This document shows positions 11,409 to 24,969 of a stretch of DNA of 64,000 nt, in pieces. Position 1 is the first letter of the stretch, and each line of letters opens with the position of its first letter. The translations under genes and the position numbers were made by a program. The notes below the pieces were generated by a model, which did not search any database, was not told where the DNA came from, and was given only the letters and a program-made list of their open reading frames with translations. The DNA is from Pipra filicauda (Eukaryota > Chordata > Aves > Passeriformes > Pipridae): positions 398,190 to 462,189 of the forward strand of contig NW_024104619.1 of the NCBI RefSeq assembly GCF_003945595.2. The letters are read 5' to 3'.

Positions 11409-14400
11409 TTTGTTCAGAAAATAGGACGTTGATATCAGAATTTGTTCCATAGCTGCTGCTTTGAAATGAGAGAATGATACCGATAACCTTTATCTTGTCA
11501 TCTTTTAACATCTTATTAAACAACACTGGACATGTAATTTTATTGATTTTACTCACAGTAGTCATTGTATTTTTACAAGAAGCTTCAGAAACCCCTCATT
11601 CATAATCCTGAATATTGGACTGCAGTAGCAAAGGAAAATGACACTCTCTCTCTTAATGGGAGGTAATGATCACACCCAGTTCTGTCACCACAATGGCTAA
11701 TTTGGAATCACATCATTTTTTTTCAGCTCAACTAAATGCATGTCCTGAAGGGAATCATGGCATTTCCTTCCAATCCCAGGAGGAAGTGAGTTAAGAAAGG
11801 CACCACTAGAGCCTTTTTACTCAGTCAAGCAAAAATCACAGCACGTTAAGTCTGAGCCCAAGCATATGTTGCTATCAGAACTGATGGCATTGCTCTTTAG
11901 TACATCAAAACTGTTTACTTAAGTATTATTTGTGTTGTGTTTGGTTGGAGAAGCTACACTTTTATCATAATCTTATAAGATTAACCTGAAATGGGCTGTT
12001 GCTTTGCATAGTGATGTGTGACATAAGCAATCACAAAATGAATGCAGTAGACCTCTGTCAGCTTTCACACTCTGATTACTGAATAATTGAATTATTAAAA
12101 TTAAAATAATAAGATGAATGTACAGAAGAAAAGGAGCTTTTAACTCTTTAGATTAAATATTTTTACTTGTCTCATTCATTGAAAAAGTTCTTACTGGAAA
12201 AAAACATTCAGGAACACGACTTTGTGCACAAAAATTTATTGAACAATGAAAATAAAATCAATCTTCTCTCTCACCTCTCCCACTTTTTTCTTCTCTCCAT
12301 CAAAAAACTGTTGTTAATGATTCTTAATCACTGTATGTTACAACTCCATGTAAATCTACTCAAATCCAACTAGAAAACTGTGTTCTCAGATAAATTAAAA
12401 GCCAGTTTTGATGAAATTTTATCATTTTAGCTCTTGCTGAAAAGTACTTATTTACTGAGAATTCCTAATTAGGTACTGTATCTCCCAAATATCTGAGTTG
12501 AGGTTATCACGGCATAAATATTTGTTATCTCATGGTATATTGATAAATACATTGCTATGTTCAATTTTATTATAGCTTTCATATTTATGAGTTTGTTTTG
12601 GTTTGTTTTATTTTAAAACGTAAAATCCATTTTTATTACTGTTTGATCTTGTATCTCATCAAGATCTTGCAAGAGCTCTGACAGGCTATTAATTTATATT
12701 ATTATACACACTAATAATAAAAGTTAATATTCTAATTGCATAATTGCTCAGTGATTGTTGGATTTACACAGTAGTTCTTTAAGATACATGGGTAATTAAA
12801 ATTATTTTGAAAATTACCTCTGTGTGCTTTGTTATAAGAATGTATTTCTCATGTTCTTCCTTTTTATTTTGCAGCTGTATTAAACTGTAGATCTGAGTAA
12901 CTGTCTTTCTTCTCTTTCCCTTCGGTGAACTCATTATTCTACTTATGAAATATATTGAAAAAAAAATCAATGACAGATACAAAACACTACTGACATAAAA
13001 AAAAAGGAAAGTTCTTTACTTCCCCTTTAAACAGTAACAAAATCAATTATTAGCAAATGTGACTTTTATCTCAATCAAATGTATGTAATAATTAGCTGGT
13101 CTTGTTCTACAACTAAGAGAAGTAGAACATGGAAATAATAAGCCAGTCATCTCAGCAGTTCCGAAGAAATTATTCAATTCAGCTGAACGGGGCTGTTTTA
13201 TCAGGCAAACACGTTGCCCTCTGGACTCTGTGCTGGGAATCAGACAGAAACAATTAAATTACCTGATCAAATTTAAAATAGGGAAAATTTAGGAGAGATT
13301 TTAAGGTTATTTAAGGTCCTAAACTTAAAATTTCCAGATGGTAAAGGAGCAAGTCTCAGATAACTCTTGGTTCATTACCATCAGCCCAGGTATCAGTTAA
13401 TGCCTATTATGTCAACATGATTAGAACAAATTCTTTAACGACCTCTTTACACCAAATTGTTAATTTATGCAGGTATTTGATATAAGATACAAGCTCAGTG
13501 TATTTAAAAGTTCTATCCTTAGGATACACCAAATGCTTCCTGAGAAAGGGGGAAGAATATTTTTTCTCCAGTAGGCTAATATTTTGCTAAGCATTTAATC
13601 AAAATAAAAAAAGATATTATAATCCAGGAGAGTAGCAGCTTCAAAGAAGTAAGAGAAATCAATTGCATAGGGGAAGATTATTAAAAATTTTTTCTAAGTT
13701 AGTAAACCACAGCAATAAACCTGAATTACTCCAGGAGTGGGGGAAGGCAAAGGAGAGAAAAATTATCACCAACTGGGGACAGAAGAATTGAACCAGAGCA
13801 TAGAATTATCCTAACATGCCCTAAAGATGCATTTCCTTTAATTGCAACCCAGACACCTGAGACATTAAAAAGGAGACCAAGTCTGCTACCATCCAGGGTT
13901 AAGAGTCACCTTCTTCCTGTGAGATGGATAGTTAAAGGAAGTTTTTAGAGAGGATTTTTATCACATACTTTCCTTTTCTATGAGTTGCGTCTGCAGCCTA
14001 TGACCAAATCTTTGTAAGTGGGGTTGTGGCCTCTGCTTCCTCCACCAAAAGACTTTTCGAGGGTCTCTGGAAGGCATAGGATTCTTTCTACCTAAGTGTA
14101 TGGGCAACTATGAGAGTGGGTTATGTGGGTGTGCAAAAGTAAGGGAAGTTCTTGGCTGTAGCTGAGAAACTCTCTCAAGTAAATGGCACAGCTCTTAGTA
14201 AGTATTTTCAGTGGTTAAGGGTAAAATAACTTTTAATAGTCAGGATTTTCAGAAGTTTTAGCTTCCAGCATTTTTTTATGCTTTTGTCTGAAACATTTAA
14301 GGGCTCTGTAATATCAAATATTTTTCTACTGCTGCAGGCAGTTTTAGACCATGATCAAGCACTGCTTTATTTTGAAGGAGTTAAAATGACTCGGCCCTTG

Positions 14401-17400
14401 AAGTCTCCCTACATGTAGAGAGGTTTGTAAATCTCACATCATGTTTTTGTCTGATATTTCTGTTTTTCTTTCTTCCCCCACGCAATAGATGCTAAGGGGG
14501 ACTAAAGGGAGGGGGGAGCAAATCCTAGCAAGAAGGGGAACTCCGTGGTACCTTGTAGTTGAAAAGCCACACAGCAGCTGTTAAATGAGAGATAAAAAAG
14601 ATTTCTTGCTGTTGAACCAGCAACTGTGGTGAGATTACAAATGAACACCTCCATCCCAAAGGTTACCTCAGATGTAATACTGACCTTACCCACCTCCAAG
14701 GTATGACCACTCCCCACTAAATGTGATGTATGACTAGAGTCACTCAAGCTCCACCTAAATGCAAAAATAGTATAGAAATAAGTTATGAATGGGAAGAAGT
14801 TAAGGAAGACTGCATTGTAACTTCTGGAATCAGTCCATGGGCTGATCCTGTCTTCTCCCCCACAGGGGTGCCTGTTGGATAAGATCTATGTTACCTTATG
14901 CTCACTGATTGACTATCTTGAGTCAGTTTTTGTTAGGAGCTACAACTTATCCATGTATTGCTTTGAATATGTTTTTCTAGCCAGATACTATCACTGGTAA
15001 TCTTCAAACCTGAACTTGTCAAAATTTTCTATTATATTAATGAAGAGTGTTATTCCATAAACTGTTAACTGCAGGGGTGCTGGCAGTCACTGGCAGTGTG
15101 TAACATACTCCACTGTGGTGTGGTCACCCAGGATGGGGTCTCTCTTATACTGTTGGCATGTTTCCCTGCATCTTTCCTGGGATGCCAATGGACACATTAA
15201 AAGTGAGGAGAACTGGGAGGGGGGGGTCTCTCTGTTTGCACGTGACCCTGAAAATGGCAGTCATATTGCCCTCCAGCCCAGCAGGACTTTTCAGTGGCCC
15301 CGTAACAGGACACCAAAAGACTGCTTGGACACAATGGTCTTGGCTTTCCTGGGGCACTGACAGATTAATCAAACACAAAGCTTTGAGAAGATCTCCCCTT
15401 TCACGTGACAACATCTAAACACTGTCAGCACACTGGCTTCCCCCTCACTTAACAGACTGGCTTATTCCACCCAGTTAAAGGCACTGCTGTTGATGCAAAA
15501 GCCCGTTGCTGAATATAATTGAATGGAGTGGTGTGCCACTCCTGACCTCCTCAGCTGAAATCCCATTATTAAAAGTGCAAGGGTTAAACATCTCTGACAT
15601 CTAAGTATCAGCTTCAATGGTTCCAAAGGAAAACAGCTTTAAAAATACCTCTAAGAGTTTCATTCCAATGGATGGTTTCAGTTCCTAAGTAAATCCTGGG
15701 TAGAGGCGGAGGTTGGAGAGGGCAGCCTGATCAAGTGATTACTGAAGAGAGGTATTAAGCACACTGTACAAACGTCACTGCTCAAGCTGTACTTTTTACA
15801 AACAATCCTTGTAATTGGACTGGAATCTGACTCAGCAGTACTTCATGTTTTCTACCACATTTCCCTCACGTGCAAAGAAAGTTAAAAATTAAGAACACGG
15901 CAGTATAGTCTCAGTTTTTCCCTAATGTCTGAAAAGTTTTAAGAAATGCTAATGATGAAGCAACCAGATAGATGAGGAAATTCAGCACTGCAGGAGATTT
16001 TTTTTCACTTATCCCCTTCAAAAAGGAAAAATGTAATTCTGGATGAGATAATAATTCTCCAAGTTTGTAGAATATCTACCTACAGAATCAGTCAGAAAAG
16101 TTAATTACTTTTCCATGTTGAAGACAATGAAGAGTCGAAGTTTTTTGTTGTTTAAAACCACACCTGCAAAGCCACTGTGACTTTTTGTGTTAAAGTACTG
16201 ACAAATGACAATGATGATAAAAGAAGTGCCAAATCTCTCAAGTATCCAGAGACAGAGACTTAGGTATAGGTTTTTAGAAGATTTCTGTCTCTGCAGCATC
16301 TTCCATGTCACTGAGCAGAATTTTTATATTCCTATTTTGAGATCCCTGATAACCGAATGAGACCACTAATCTCATTCTGTTCATGAGTCCACTCCAAAGC
16401 ATCTGAAAACTACCAATGCAGCCCCTAGTATAGGTGAATTCTGTCCATATCTGATGTAGACCGATGTAGATCTGATTTAGATAACTATAACAGTGCAGCA
16501 CTGTGTCTGAGCTAATAAGCACTGCTGGGAGACTACGAGTAAAGATATATTAAAATTATGTCTGTAATAAAACTGATTTCAAGAGAAGTTGGTGTTATCC
16601 AAAGCCTTAGGAAATCCTGTCATCATTCCTCATGAATATGAGCAATCATTTTAATCATATTTTCCTCTGCAACACATCAGTGAGGGATGTCAGAAAAGGA
16701 TCTATTCCCATTAGACGAAGGAATGACTATCACCTGTGGAAAGGCAGCAATGACAAGAGTCAGCTGTGACTTTAATGAGGGGTACCCAGTAAGTACAGTC
16801 ACAGAAGAAATCAAGAGTTTACAACATCAAAAGTTAAACACATACAGAATATCCCAGTGTTTGCTGCTGAATCCCAGGGATGTGGAATTTTGGACAGTGG
16901 CGACTGATGCATACATAGTTTATCCTTTGCAAAGAAATTACACTGGCATTAAGAGAGAAAGCCTTTGGTGTTGCAGCTGTGGTGTATTCTCAGGAATAAA
17001 TCAGACATATCTATGTCTGAAGGTCAGAAGTTGTACTAAATTCCATGAAACATGAAGTTAAAGAAACTTGGCACTGTATGTATTGTGGGGAGGGCAGGTA
17101 TGTTCTTCCAGAACTGTTAATATCACTGAAAGAAATAAAAATTGTCACCTTTTACACCACAGGCTATAAAAATGAATAACAAATCCTTATGCAGAATCAC
17201 AGATTCTTCCACAGTTTAGAAGTGTTTTTTATTTCCTTGCTGTTGTAGTGACAAGTGGCTGGAGGGTGCTTTTTGTATTATTTTTTTTTCCTTGAAATTT
17301 GCTTTGGAAATTGGCTTATGCTGCCTGTATGGTAAGACAATTTGCAATCTGCTGGATAATCTGAAGGTGTATTTTGGAAAACTAGGAACTTGTGGAAATG

Positions 17401-19928
17401 CCTCAATATTGCATGTTTCTTTGACACATTTCACTTTAAGGTATGAGGGTCAGTTTTGCAGTTAACTGTATTAATAAATAAATGTTAGATTTGAAAAGAC
17501 ACGTTTTCACTGAACAGCTTTTTTAAGAGGTTTTTTTCATTTTATTTTCTACTTTATTTTATTTTAAATTGAAATAGATTAAATTTTTATTTAAGGAGCA
17601 TCATTTAAGAAGGAATTATTCTTTGTACACATGAGATATGTGTTACACTGAGGTAGATCTCAAATCTCATTAACTTTGCCTTAAAGATATTGTTAAAGAA
17701 CATTTTCTGCCTAAACCTACTGCCCATTTCCTACAACAAAAAAGATAGGAGTGTTTGGATTTATAAAGTTTTAAGAGCTGTAGATGTCACTGTGTTTCAG
17801 ACAATCTATAAAATCATCAATGAAGTAGCATATGATCAAAATCTATGGTGTTATGAGAAGTGATTAAATGGATTCTTTTTTTATTTTTGTGTTATTATCT
17901 ATTTCAATTATTATCTATTTCTTTTGTTACTATCTTCAAGAACATATTTAGACTTAAATTCCTGTTACCTACATGCCAATAGAATGACACAGCAGTGTCG
18001 TGGTCCTTCAGTCAGAACTGTTCACTGTACTTTGTTAGAGCAACAGTGGACAAGTGAAAGGAAAGGAGGAAACATGTCAGGAGTTTTTCTGTTCCATGTC
18101 CTACAATCCTGCTCAGTGTAAATGACTAAACAACTGACACCACTCTAGTACTCCCTGCTTGCTCACTTCTTGTCTGTAATCAAGAGGCAGAGTAAAGCTC
18201 TTTTTTATGGCTTATGGCATGGCTTAGAATCTCCAGGCTTAGAAAGTTTATACTTCTCTCATCTATTAGATGGTTTTGGAAAATATGTTCTGATTCCTCA
18301 GGGTAAGGTATTTATTTGCCACTGCAGAGACTATTTCTGTGTTCCTAAGGATGGAGATTACAAGAATTGTGTATAAATGACTCTTGAATTATTTAAGTTC
18401 AACACTTTTTAGGGGCATTTCAGTTTTAAGTGCTGTAGAGACAGGTAAAACCCTATGTTATTTTGCATTTTAAAACCTTGAATACTCTTTTTTTTCCCCA
18501 CAACTGAGTCAAAAAAGGACAGAAAGTCTGAAACTATTAGCAATTTACAACACTTTTGAGACATCTAGCATACATGTCATGATTACTTTTCAAACAGCAG
18601 TTATCTGTCAAATTGACTGTGCAATTCATGCCAGAGTTAGCCCTTCCCCCTTCCTCCAGCAAGTCAGGAAATGTATTATTGGAAAAAACTTTGAACCTAC
18701 TGTCCACACATCTACGTAGCACCTACAAGCAAGTTTTGAATGGGCTACCTGAGGTCTTAGATCCACGATGGTTGTGTGCTGCTGCTCTCCTATGAGGTCC
18801 TAAAATGATTTAGCCCACCAGAGAAATGCAGCAAGAGACAAGCCTCTAGAATTTATAAGTGCTGTTGACACGGAGGTTTGTAAGTCCACAGACATTCCTG
18901 TCACTAACACTGCTAACTTAGGCAGTTCTTGCTTTCCTCATTATTTATGTCCTTGTGCCTTCCTGTCAGTCCTAGTGTCTTCCTGTCACTGTAAATCACG
19001 TTTTAGTCAAGCAAAGCGATCCATCTTGTGTACTGCTTTGTCTTTTTTATTTTTTTAGATATATTGTGAAAATTAAGGCATAGAGTTATTTTATTTCTAT
19101 GATGACATTAGCCTGGTTTTGGGATGGTAGCAGTCTCTTGAAGTCATCCTGTTTGTCTGAGATGTACTCAGAAATGTGGAGAGAATATTTTTTTAAAACT
19201 CAGCCATGAGGGATAGAGATGGGATGTGTGAATGTAGGATCTGAAGATACTATTGAATCTTTTATCAAATATGTTAAAACTTTTTTTCCTCCTGGCATGC
19301 TTTTCACATGATACCTTCTGTAGCTCATTACATCTCATTTTGCAGTAGGACTTTCTACGGGTCTCATTTCTAGAAAAACCCATATCCAGGTAATAGAAGT
19401 GTTGACATCTGTGATATCTTATTTGTATATCCGTGCTCATGGATTTCCTAGTGGCCAGCTCCTGGCATGGACACCTTTATAGTTTTCAGATGGAACTAAT
19501 TTCGAAGTGCTTACTCTTTTTGCAATGCCAGGTATCAATTTAAATACAAATTCTGCACCATGTTTTGTCCCATCTTGGAATTACATCTCAGATACAACAT
19601 GATTCATACAACATCATCTTTCTGCACTTGGTTTCTTGGGCACATGAGTACGAGGCAGTATTTATGAGCCTGGAATATTTGGGATGAAGAAGCACTTCAG
19701 AAATTGCAGTTCATTCATGTAATGCAGAACTTCACACAAACATCTATGGAAATGTTGAGCATGAATACACAAGGGGTTGAGATTTGCTGTGAAACCCTAG
19801 AAGACAGGTTTTGATTCATCAAGCCATAATAAAGTATCATCACATATGCCTCTTGTGCTGGTGCAGTGGGTAAAGTAGGGATCATACTGATTCTGTGGAC
19901 CTATTTAGACGCACGCAGTATTCACAAA
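11409..19928. other. Non-coding stretch, mostly A+T-rich
   Basis: No gene or recognised transposon. Two parts are less A+T-rich and less repetitive than the rest and look like possible conserved non-coding sequence: about 13,140-13,260 (contains CAATTAAATTAC-type homeodomain-like sites) and about 15,060-15,860. This is judged only from composition, as no alignment could be made. A 122-codon open frame at 16,687-17,055 resembles no family I know. Confidence 0.5.
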
Positions 19929-20520
19929 GAATCACAGAATGTTTAAAGTTGGAAGAGACCATGGGAGGTCATCTGTTCCCACCTTGGCTCATAAAGAGTC
20001 CCCTAGAGCACTATGCACAGAACTGTGTCCAGATGGCTTTTGAATATCTCTGGAGAAAGATCCTCCACATCCTCTCTTGGCAGCCTATTCCAGTCACCCT
20101 TGCAATGAGAAAGTTCTTCCTCATGTTCAGGTGGAACTTCCTGAGCACCAGTTTCTGCCCGTTACCTCATCACATTGCTCAGCACCACCAAGCAGAGCCT
20201 ACTCCATCCTCTGACACCTCCCTGCAGACACTGACAGACCTTGGTGGGGCCCCCTCTCAGTCATCTCTTCTTGAGGCTGAACAGGCCCAGCTCCCTCATC
20301 CTTTCCTCATAGGAGAGATGCTCCAGACCCCTCCACTGGACATGATCCAGGAGCTCATGAGCCTCCTGTGCTGAGGAGCCCAGAACTGGACACAGCACTC
20401 CAGATGTGCCTCACCGGGGCTGAGTAGAGGGGCAGGGTCACCTCTCTGACCTACTGGCAATGCTCTTCCTAATCCACCACAGAATACCATTGACCTTCTT
20501 GGCCACAAGGGCACGTTGCT
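19929..20520 (-). mobile_element. CR1 LINE, 5'-truncated, minus strand
   Basis: The plus strand begins AATCACAGAATG...GTTGGAAGAGACC, the reverse complement of a CR1 tail. It continues through phrases of the CR1 3' UTR and end of ORF2 (for example AGGCTGAACAGGCCCAGCTC, GAGCCCAGAACTGGACAC and CTTCTTGGCCACAAGGGCAC). About 590 bp of the 3' end remain, while a full CR1 is about 4.5 kb. Such 5' truncation is normal for CR1. ORF2 remnants are broken by stops. The open frame of 159 codons on the plus strand is antisense and not a gene. Its right end lies about 40 bp from the LTR at 20,563. Confidence 0.92.
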
Positions 20521-20556
20521 GTATGTATTCTAGTCCACAGACTTAAAAACAAGACA

Positions 20557-20562
20557 GTAGCC
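20557..20562 (+). repeat. Target-site duplication, left copy (GTAGCC)
   Basis: GTAGCC directly precedes the 489-bp LTR and recurs exactly at 21,052-21,057. A 6-bp duplication is what alpharetrovirus-like and many betaretrovirus-like integrases make. The match extends by three chance bases (ACA) to the left. Confidence 0.75.
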
Positions 20563-20796
20563 TATGGGTTTCCCTTTCCCCATCCACGACGTGGGGGAGC
20601 CCAGCTCTAGTTCCTTCTCCGTCTGAAGAACCATTTCCGACGTCTTGTGGGACGGGGAAGGGGGAACTCCAGACACAGGGTTTTTCAGGCCCTGAGCCTG
20701 GAGGGGAGAGGTGCCCTCCCCTCCCCCCAGCACCCACGTGGCTCCATGGCAGGCACAGAGACAGCACACCGGGCGTGGAGAGGAGGCAAGAGGGAG

Positions 20797-20802
20797 TTTA
20801 TT
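20797..20802 (-). promoter_or_regulatory. AATAAA polyadenylation signal of the 489-bp LTR
   Basis: AATAAA in the LTR sense (plus strand TTTATT), in the context CAACAATAAACTCC, roughly 13 bp after the TATA box. This implies that the signal precedes or overlaps the transcription start. Confidence 0.6.
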
Positions 20803-20814
20803 GTTGGGAAGGGG

Positions 20815-20821
20815 TTTATAA
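20815..20821 (-). promoter_or_regulatory. TATA box of the 489-bp LTR
   Basis: TTATAAA in the sense of the LTR (plus strand TTTATAA), preceded by CCAAT-like sites about 20-130 bp upstream. Transcription would run leftward, toward the CR1. Confidence 0.6.
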
Positions 20822-21051
20822 GGCTTTTAGGAGGGTCAAAGGGGAACCAATCACAAGTTCAGGGTCACACAAAAGAAACCATCAGGTAAAGGGTCAACAG
20901 CCAATTTAAACAAAGGACCAATGGGACGCCTCAGGACACCTTTCCCAGGACACTCCTGCATCAGTAAGAAGAAACACGTGTTTGCAAAGGGACCACAAAG
21001 AGCCATTTTAAGACATGTTTAAACAAGTTTCTCATCAGGTATAGTGCTACA

Positions 21052-21057
21052 GTAGCC
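21052..21057 (+). repeat. Target-site duplication, right copy (GTAGCC)
   Basis: Exact repeat of 20,557-20,562 at the other edge of the LTR. Confidence 0.75.
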
Positions 21058-24000
21058 ATATCTAGAACTAGGTCTACAACTGAAGAATGTCTAGCTACCT
21101 ATCATGAAACAGCATAAGCTTAAGTTTAGAGTCTACCTTAAGCATAAAAGAATGCAAAATTGATATCAATACAGTAGATAGAAAACCAATATTACATCCC
21201 AAATCTGCTCATTTCACCATTTATTTTGTGCAGCAGGACATGCTTCAAAGTCTTGAGCAGCTTCTAATTTTTTTGACCTTATACAAGACTCTGCATTTTG
21301 TGCTTTAAAATATTTATATAGAATATATGTAGTTATAATTATGTATCACAGAAAAAAATGCACTTCTGGATATTTTTTATCTTTCATGTAGTAACCACTT
21401 CACAGAAAAATGGTGTTTCAGCACTTATCTGGCTATTTTATCCATATCCGGCATATTTTGACATCACAGTAAAGATTCGTTTAAGTGAGTGAGTTACAAA
21501 TTGTTTTTATTTTCTTCTTTGGTCTCCGGGCGGATGCAGCTTAGAGAACAACTCAAAAACATAGATTTTAGAACATAAAGAATACAGTCCAAACCATGTT
21601 CATCCCCTGATGAGGAAAAAATACATGGCTGAAAAAGCTAAGCTTAGGGAAACACCCATGAATTTACGGGGCTCTGCAGAAGGAGCCCTAGTTTTTTTCA
21701 ACAATACCAAAATTTTATCCTTCAACTCAGATTTCTTTTTTCACATAACTCTTTATTCAATCCACATAAGAGGATGCAAGACTGAGACTCCACGTTTATA
21801 CAATAGACTTCTGTGTTTTCAATGGGAGGGAAGAATATTCCAGAGGCACATCTGAGATCTAAAGTGCTACATGACATTATAACTTAAAGTTCTTTACACA
21901 TAAAATCGTTCCTCTGTGGAAAAGGATGGCAACGAGAAAAGGATGTCAGCTGAGGTCAGCAAGGCTATTTAGAAGACTGAAGTATCTTCAATGCCTTGAT
22001 AAATTGAGTTCATAGCATTTTTTAATTTAAACCAACTATAGAAAAGAAATTTCCCTTAGGTACAACTATGCAGTGATCTCACTAATGCAATCTGTTACAT
22101 TGTGATATTCTCTTGGTTGCCAAGCAGCCAAGAATGAGTGTAAAAAAAATTAAAGCTCATGACAAAATAAAACCCTATTTTTTTTAATTTGAAATAAGAT
22201 GGAAGAGCTAAAATGATGACCAAAAGGGCCATACTACCATCCCTCTTCAGTCAACTTCACCTACAACTTCACTTAATACAGAGTTTGTCTTGACCATGTT
22301 GACAATCCAACATTAGTCCTTCTCACGCTCTTCCTAGTACTTTATTTTTCCTTCAAAACACAGTATTTTGCAATTCACAAAGTACTTGGCTGTTCGTACT
22401 TTCTTTCTGTTCTCTCAAGTTGTATTTGTGCTGTTATAGAAAAATATGTGCTGAAACAAAAATAACTCTTGCTGTCATTTTGACGCTCAAAGTAAAGTTC
22501 TTTATATCTTGTCTTCAGAGTCTACTCAAGGAGTTAGCTGATTTAGTCCTTTTTTTGAAATCCAAATTTAAATGAAAAATAGCAAAGTTCAAGTACATCT
22601 GCACAGCTTCCAATTATAATAATAGATTGTTTGAGAGTACTAGCTATTGCAAGTGTTCTTGTTGAATCTACCTTATTTGGAGCAGAAAAAGATTACATAA
22701 ATGATATAATTATATGATTTGGGAAACCGGTGTTAATCCTGCAGAAGCACAGAAAAAGGAATCAAGCTTCTGACGGGAAAGGTATGAAATAACTGCTGTG
22801 ATATAACGAAAACAAGTAATAATTTAATTTTAAGTGGCAAAATGACACATAGCTGGGTTTTGCTCATTTTGTGTACATTTGCCACGAATTTACTATACAT
22901 ATATCACAGAAAAGCAGACTTTCAAATGATAGCAAGGTCCTACTTGGTGCTACTTTCAACTGACCTCACCCCACTAGAAGTTGCTACCTTGTCAGTTGTC
23001 AGACTGTATATATAAATATGTGCAATACTAACCCAGGGACAGTCAATTTGAACGTGCTATCACTGAAAGTTGAATTGAACCATTTTAACAGAAATTAAAT
23101 AAAAATATCTACACTTAAAGGCTGAGAGGAGGGAAGGTAACTTTTCAGCCAGAAGGTGCTGAGGAGTAGCTGAGAAGAGCAATCTTCAACTGGCTCTGCT
23201 ACACCTGGAAAAAAACATTACTGCGGATGTAATAAAAGAATAAATCTGGTAAACTGAGATTTTCTGAGTCCTAGATTAGAGTATTAACCAAAAAAAAGCC
23301 AAACTACTTAATTTTGTTTACAATATTAAGAGATGTTAACATGTATATATGTATGTATATATATATATGTATAGTAACTGGTATTTTTCTGAACAATGAA
23401 TAATTTTAAAGAAATTTGTTCCTCTGGAAATTGTTCTGCAGTTTAGTACTATGTAAATTAGATGCTATGGTCAAGGTTCATTCTTTCTGGTGCTTTCTCT
23501 CTTTCTTTTGATAGTGCCTCTTGTTAAAAAAACATTTTTGCAGTCACGGTCTGTGATGAGATTTCTTTCTTATTAGCATAGAAACATTTACTTTCAAATT
23601 TCTTTTCCACCATCACAAGCTACTAGTGTCTAACTGTATTTTATGCCAAAACAACATAAATTTGCAGAGTCAGACATTTAAATAATATTTTCGCGCAATT
23701 AGAGATGTACTGAGCATTTCAAAGCAAAACCAAGTCAGACCCATCTATATCCTATGCCAAAACATTCAAAACCAATCTGCCTTTATAAAAAAACAGTTTG
23801 GAAAACACTATTTCTCTGTGAAGAGAAAGCAATTACTTTTAAGAAGCCAGTGAGATTTGAATTTCAACGTTTGCTGCTGGAATCTCTAGTACTTAATGAG
23901 TTATATTGTTCTGCTTCAGTCACCTTTCTTTTACTGACACTACACAACATGACACATACCATTGAACAAAGTCAGCCAGAAAATTTGAACACATGTATTT

Positions 24001-24969
24001 TATGGAAAACTAATCTTGAAGTGGAAAAGGTTCTTCAAATATTTGTACTGAAAAACAAATAAACTGCGTTCAGGAATTTGGCAGTGTGAAGTGGTGTATA
24101 CTCTTCACCTTGGTGTTGGAAGTATGTTTTTGATTTTGATTTTGGTTTCTTTTGTTGTTCTGGTTTTTTTTCCTAAAAATCATGTAGCTGTTATTCCACA
24201 GATCCAGATAAATGTAGAGTCATTAAAAAACTCCTCTGCAGGCAGTAGGAATGTCACTTCCTAAACAGTATAGATGCATATTGCCAAGAGCTGAAAACAT
24301 CTATAACTGCCTGTTTTTTCTCTTTTAATTTCACCCAACAGAAGGAAGATTAAAAAGATATAGACGTTGGCAATAGGTAGCAAACTAACTCTAGGGACTT
24401 TAAATTTAAAGTATAATATAATCTCAGTCCATTAAGGATCCCTCCAACAGGAAGACAGGACAAACTTGACCCTCCAGGAGCCAAAGCTGTTTAGAAAATA
24501 CAGGATGCTATAGGCTGTGACCACAGGACTGCGGTAAGAAACCATTTGTTTTTCTGTCAGGGTAGTTCCTGTGTTAAATATGAGAGCACATTTCTTACAT
24601 ATAATTTGGGTGAACTTATTTAGAAAATGTGTGTGTATGTAGCTTCTAGATAGTTTGTAGACTGGTGTGGCAAACAGATATTTGATTCCTCCACGCCCCC
24701 CCAAACTTGGTAGCTTGACTAGTGTCCATGAGAAATGATTTTTCTCATTTCAAGTTGTCTATTCTCAAACTTCACGCTAAATTTAATTCTGCTTTTGATT
24801 TTGTTGCTCATACTAGCCAATCCTCTTTTCATTTATCTGTGAGTCTATTCTGTTACAGAAGGCAGACACTTGAACACATGCTCAGAATTTGGGTATGGAA
24901 TAGCCAGATTAGAATGCTAGTCATGAGAACAGAGTCAGGTTTAGTCACATGCTTTGGGCCATAAACACA
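21058..24969. other. A+T-rich non-coding stretch
   Basis: No gene or recognised mobile element. A TA/TGTA microsatellite lies at about 23,341-23,375. A 102-codon open frame at 23,754-24,062 has no motif and no splice or promoter context, and is taken as chance. Confidence 0.6.
23341..23375 (+). repeat. Mixed (TGTA)/(TA)n microsatellite
   Basis: Alternating ATGTATATATGTATG followed by an uninterrupted (AT)n run and GTATAG. A simple-sequence repeat that is likely polymorphic in length. Confidence 0.85.

Larger units (their letters stand above)
20563..21051 (-). mobile_element. Solo LTR, alpharetrovirus/ERVK-like, 489 bp, with target-site duplication
   Basis: On the minus strand the element begins TGTAGCACTATACC and ends AAACCCATA, that is TG...TA. 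The usual terminal CA appears changed to TA. It carries CCAAT motifs (GTCCCATTGGTCC in inverse, CCAATCACAAG on the plus strand), a TTATAAA box (20,821-20,815) and AATAAA (20,802-20,797) only about 13 bp further on. A TATA box and AATAAA packed together with a very short R region is the arrangement of alpharetroviral LTRs. G+C-rich, pyrimidine-purine stretches in the U5 side follow. Exact GTAGCC copies flank both ends, so insertion and later LTR-LTR recombination to a solo LTR are well supported. No retroviral coding sequence remains. Confidence 0.85.

Noticed and set aside
16687..17055. 122-codon plus-strand open frame, with an AG before it and GTAAGT at about 16,790 inside it
   Set aside because: The signals could outline a small exon, but the protein resembles nothing I know and no partner exons were seen. 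Splice-like words are common by chance.
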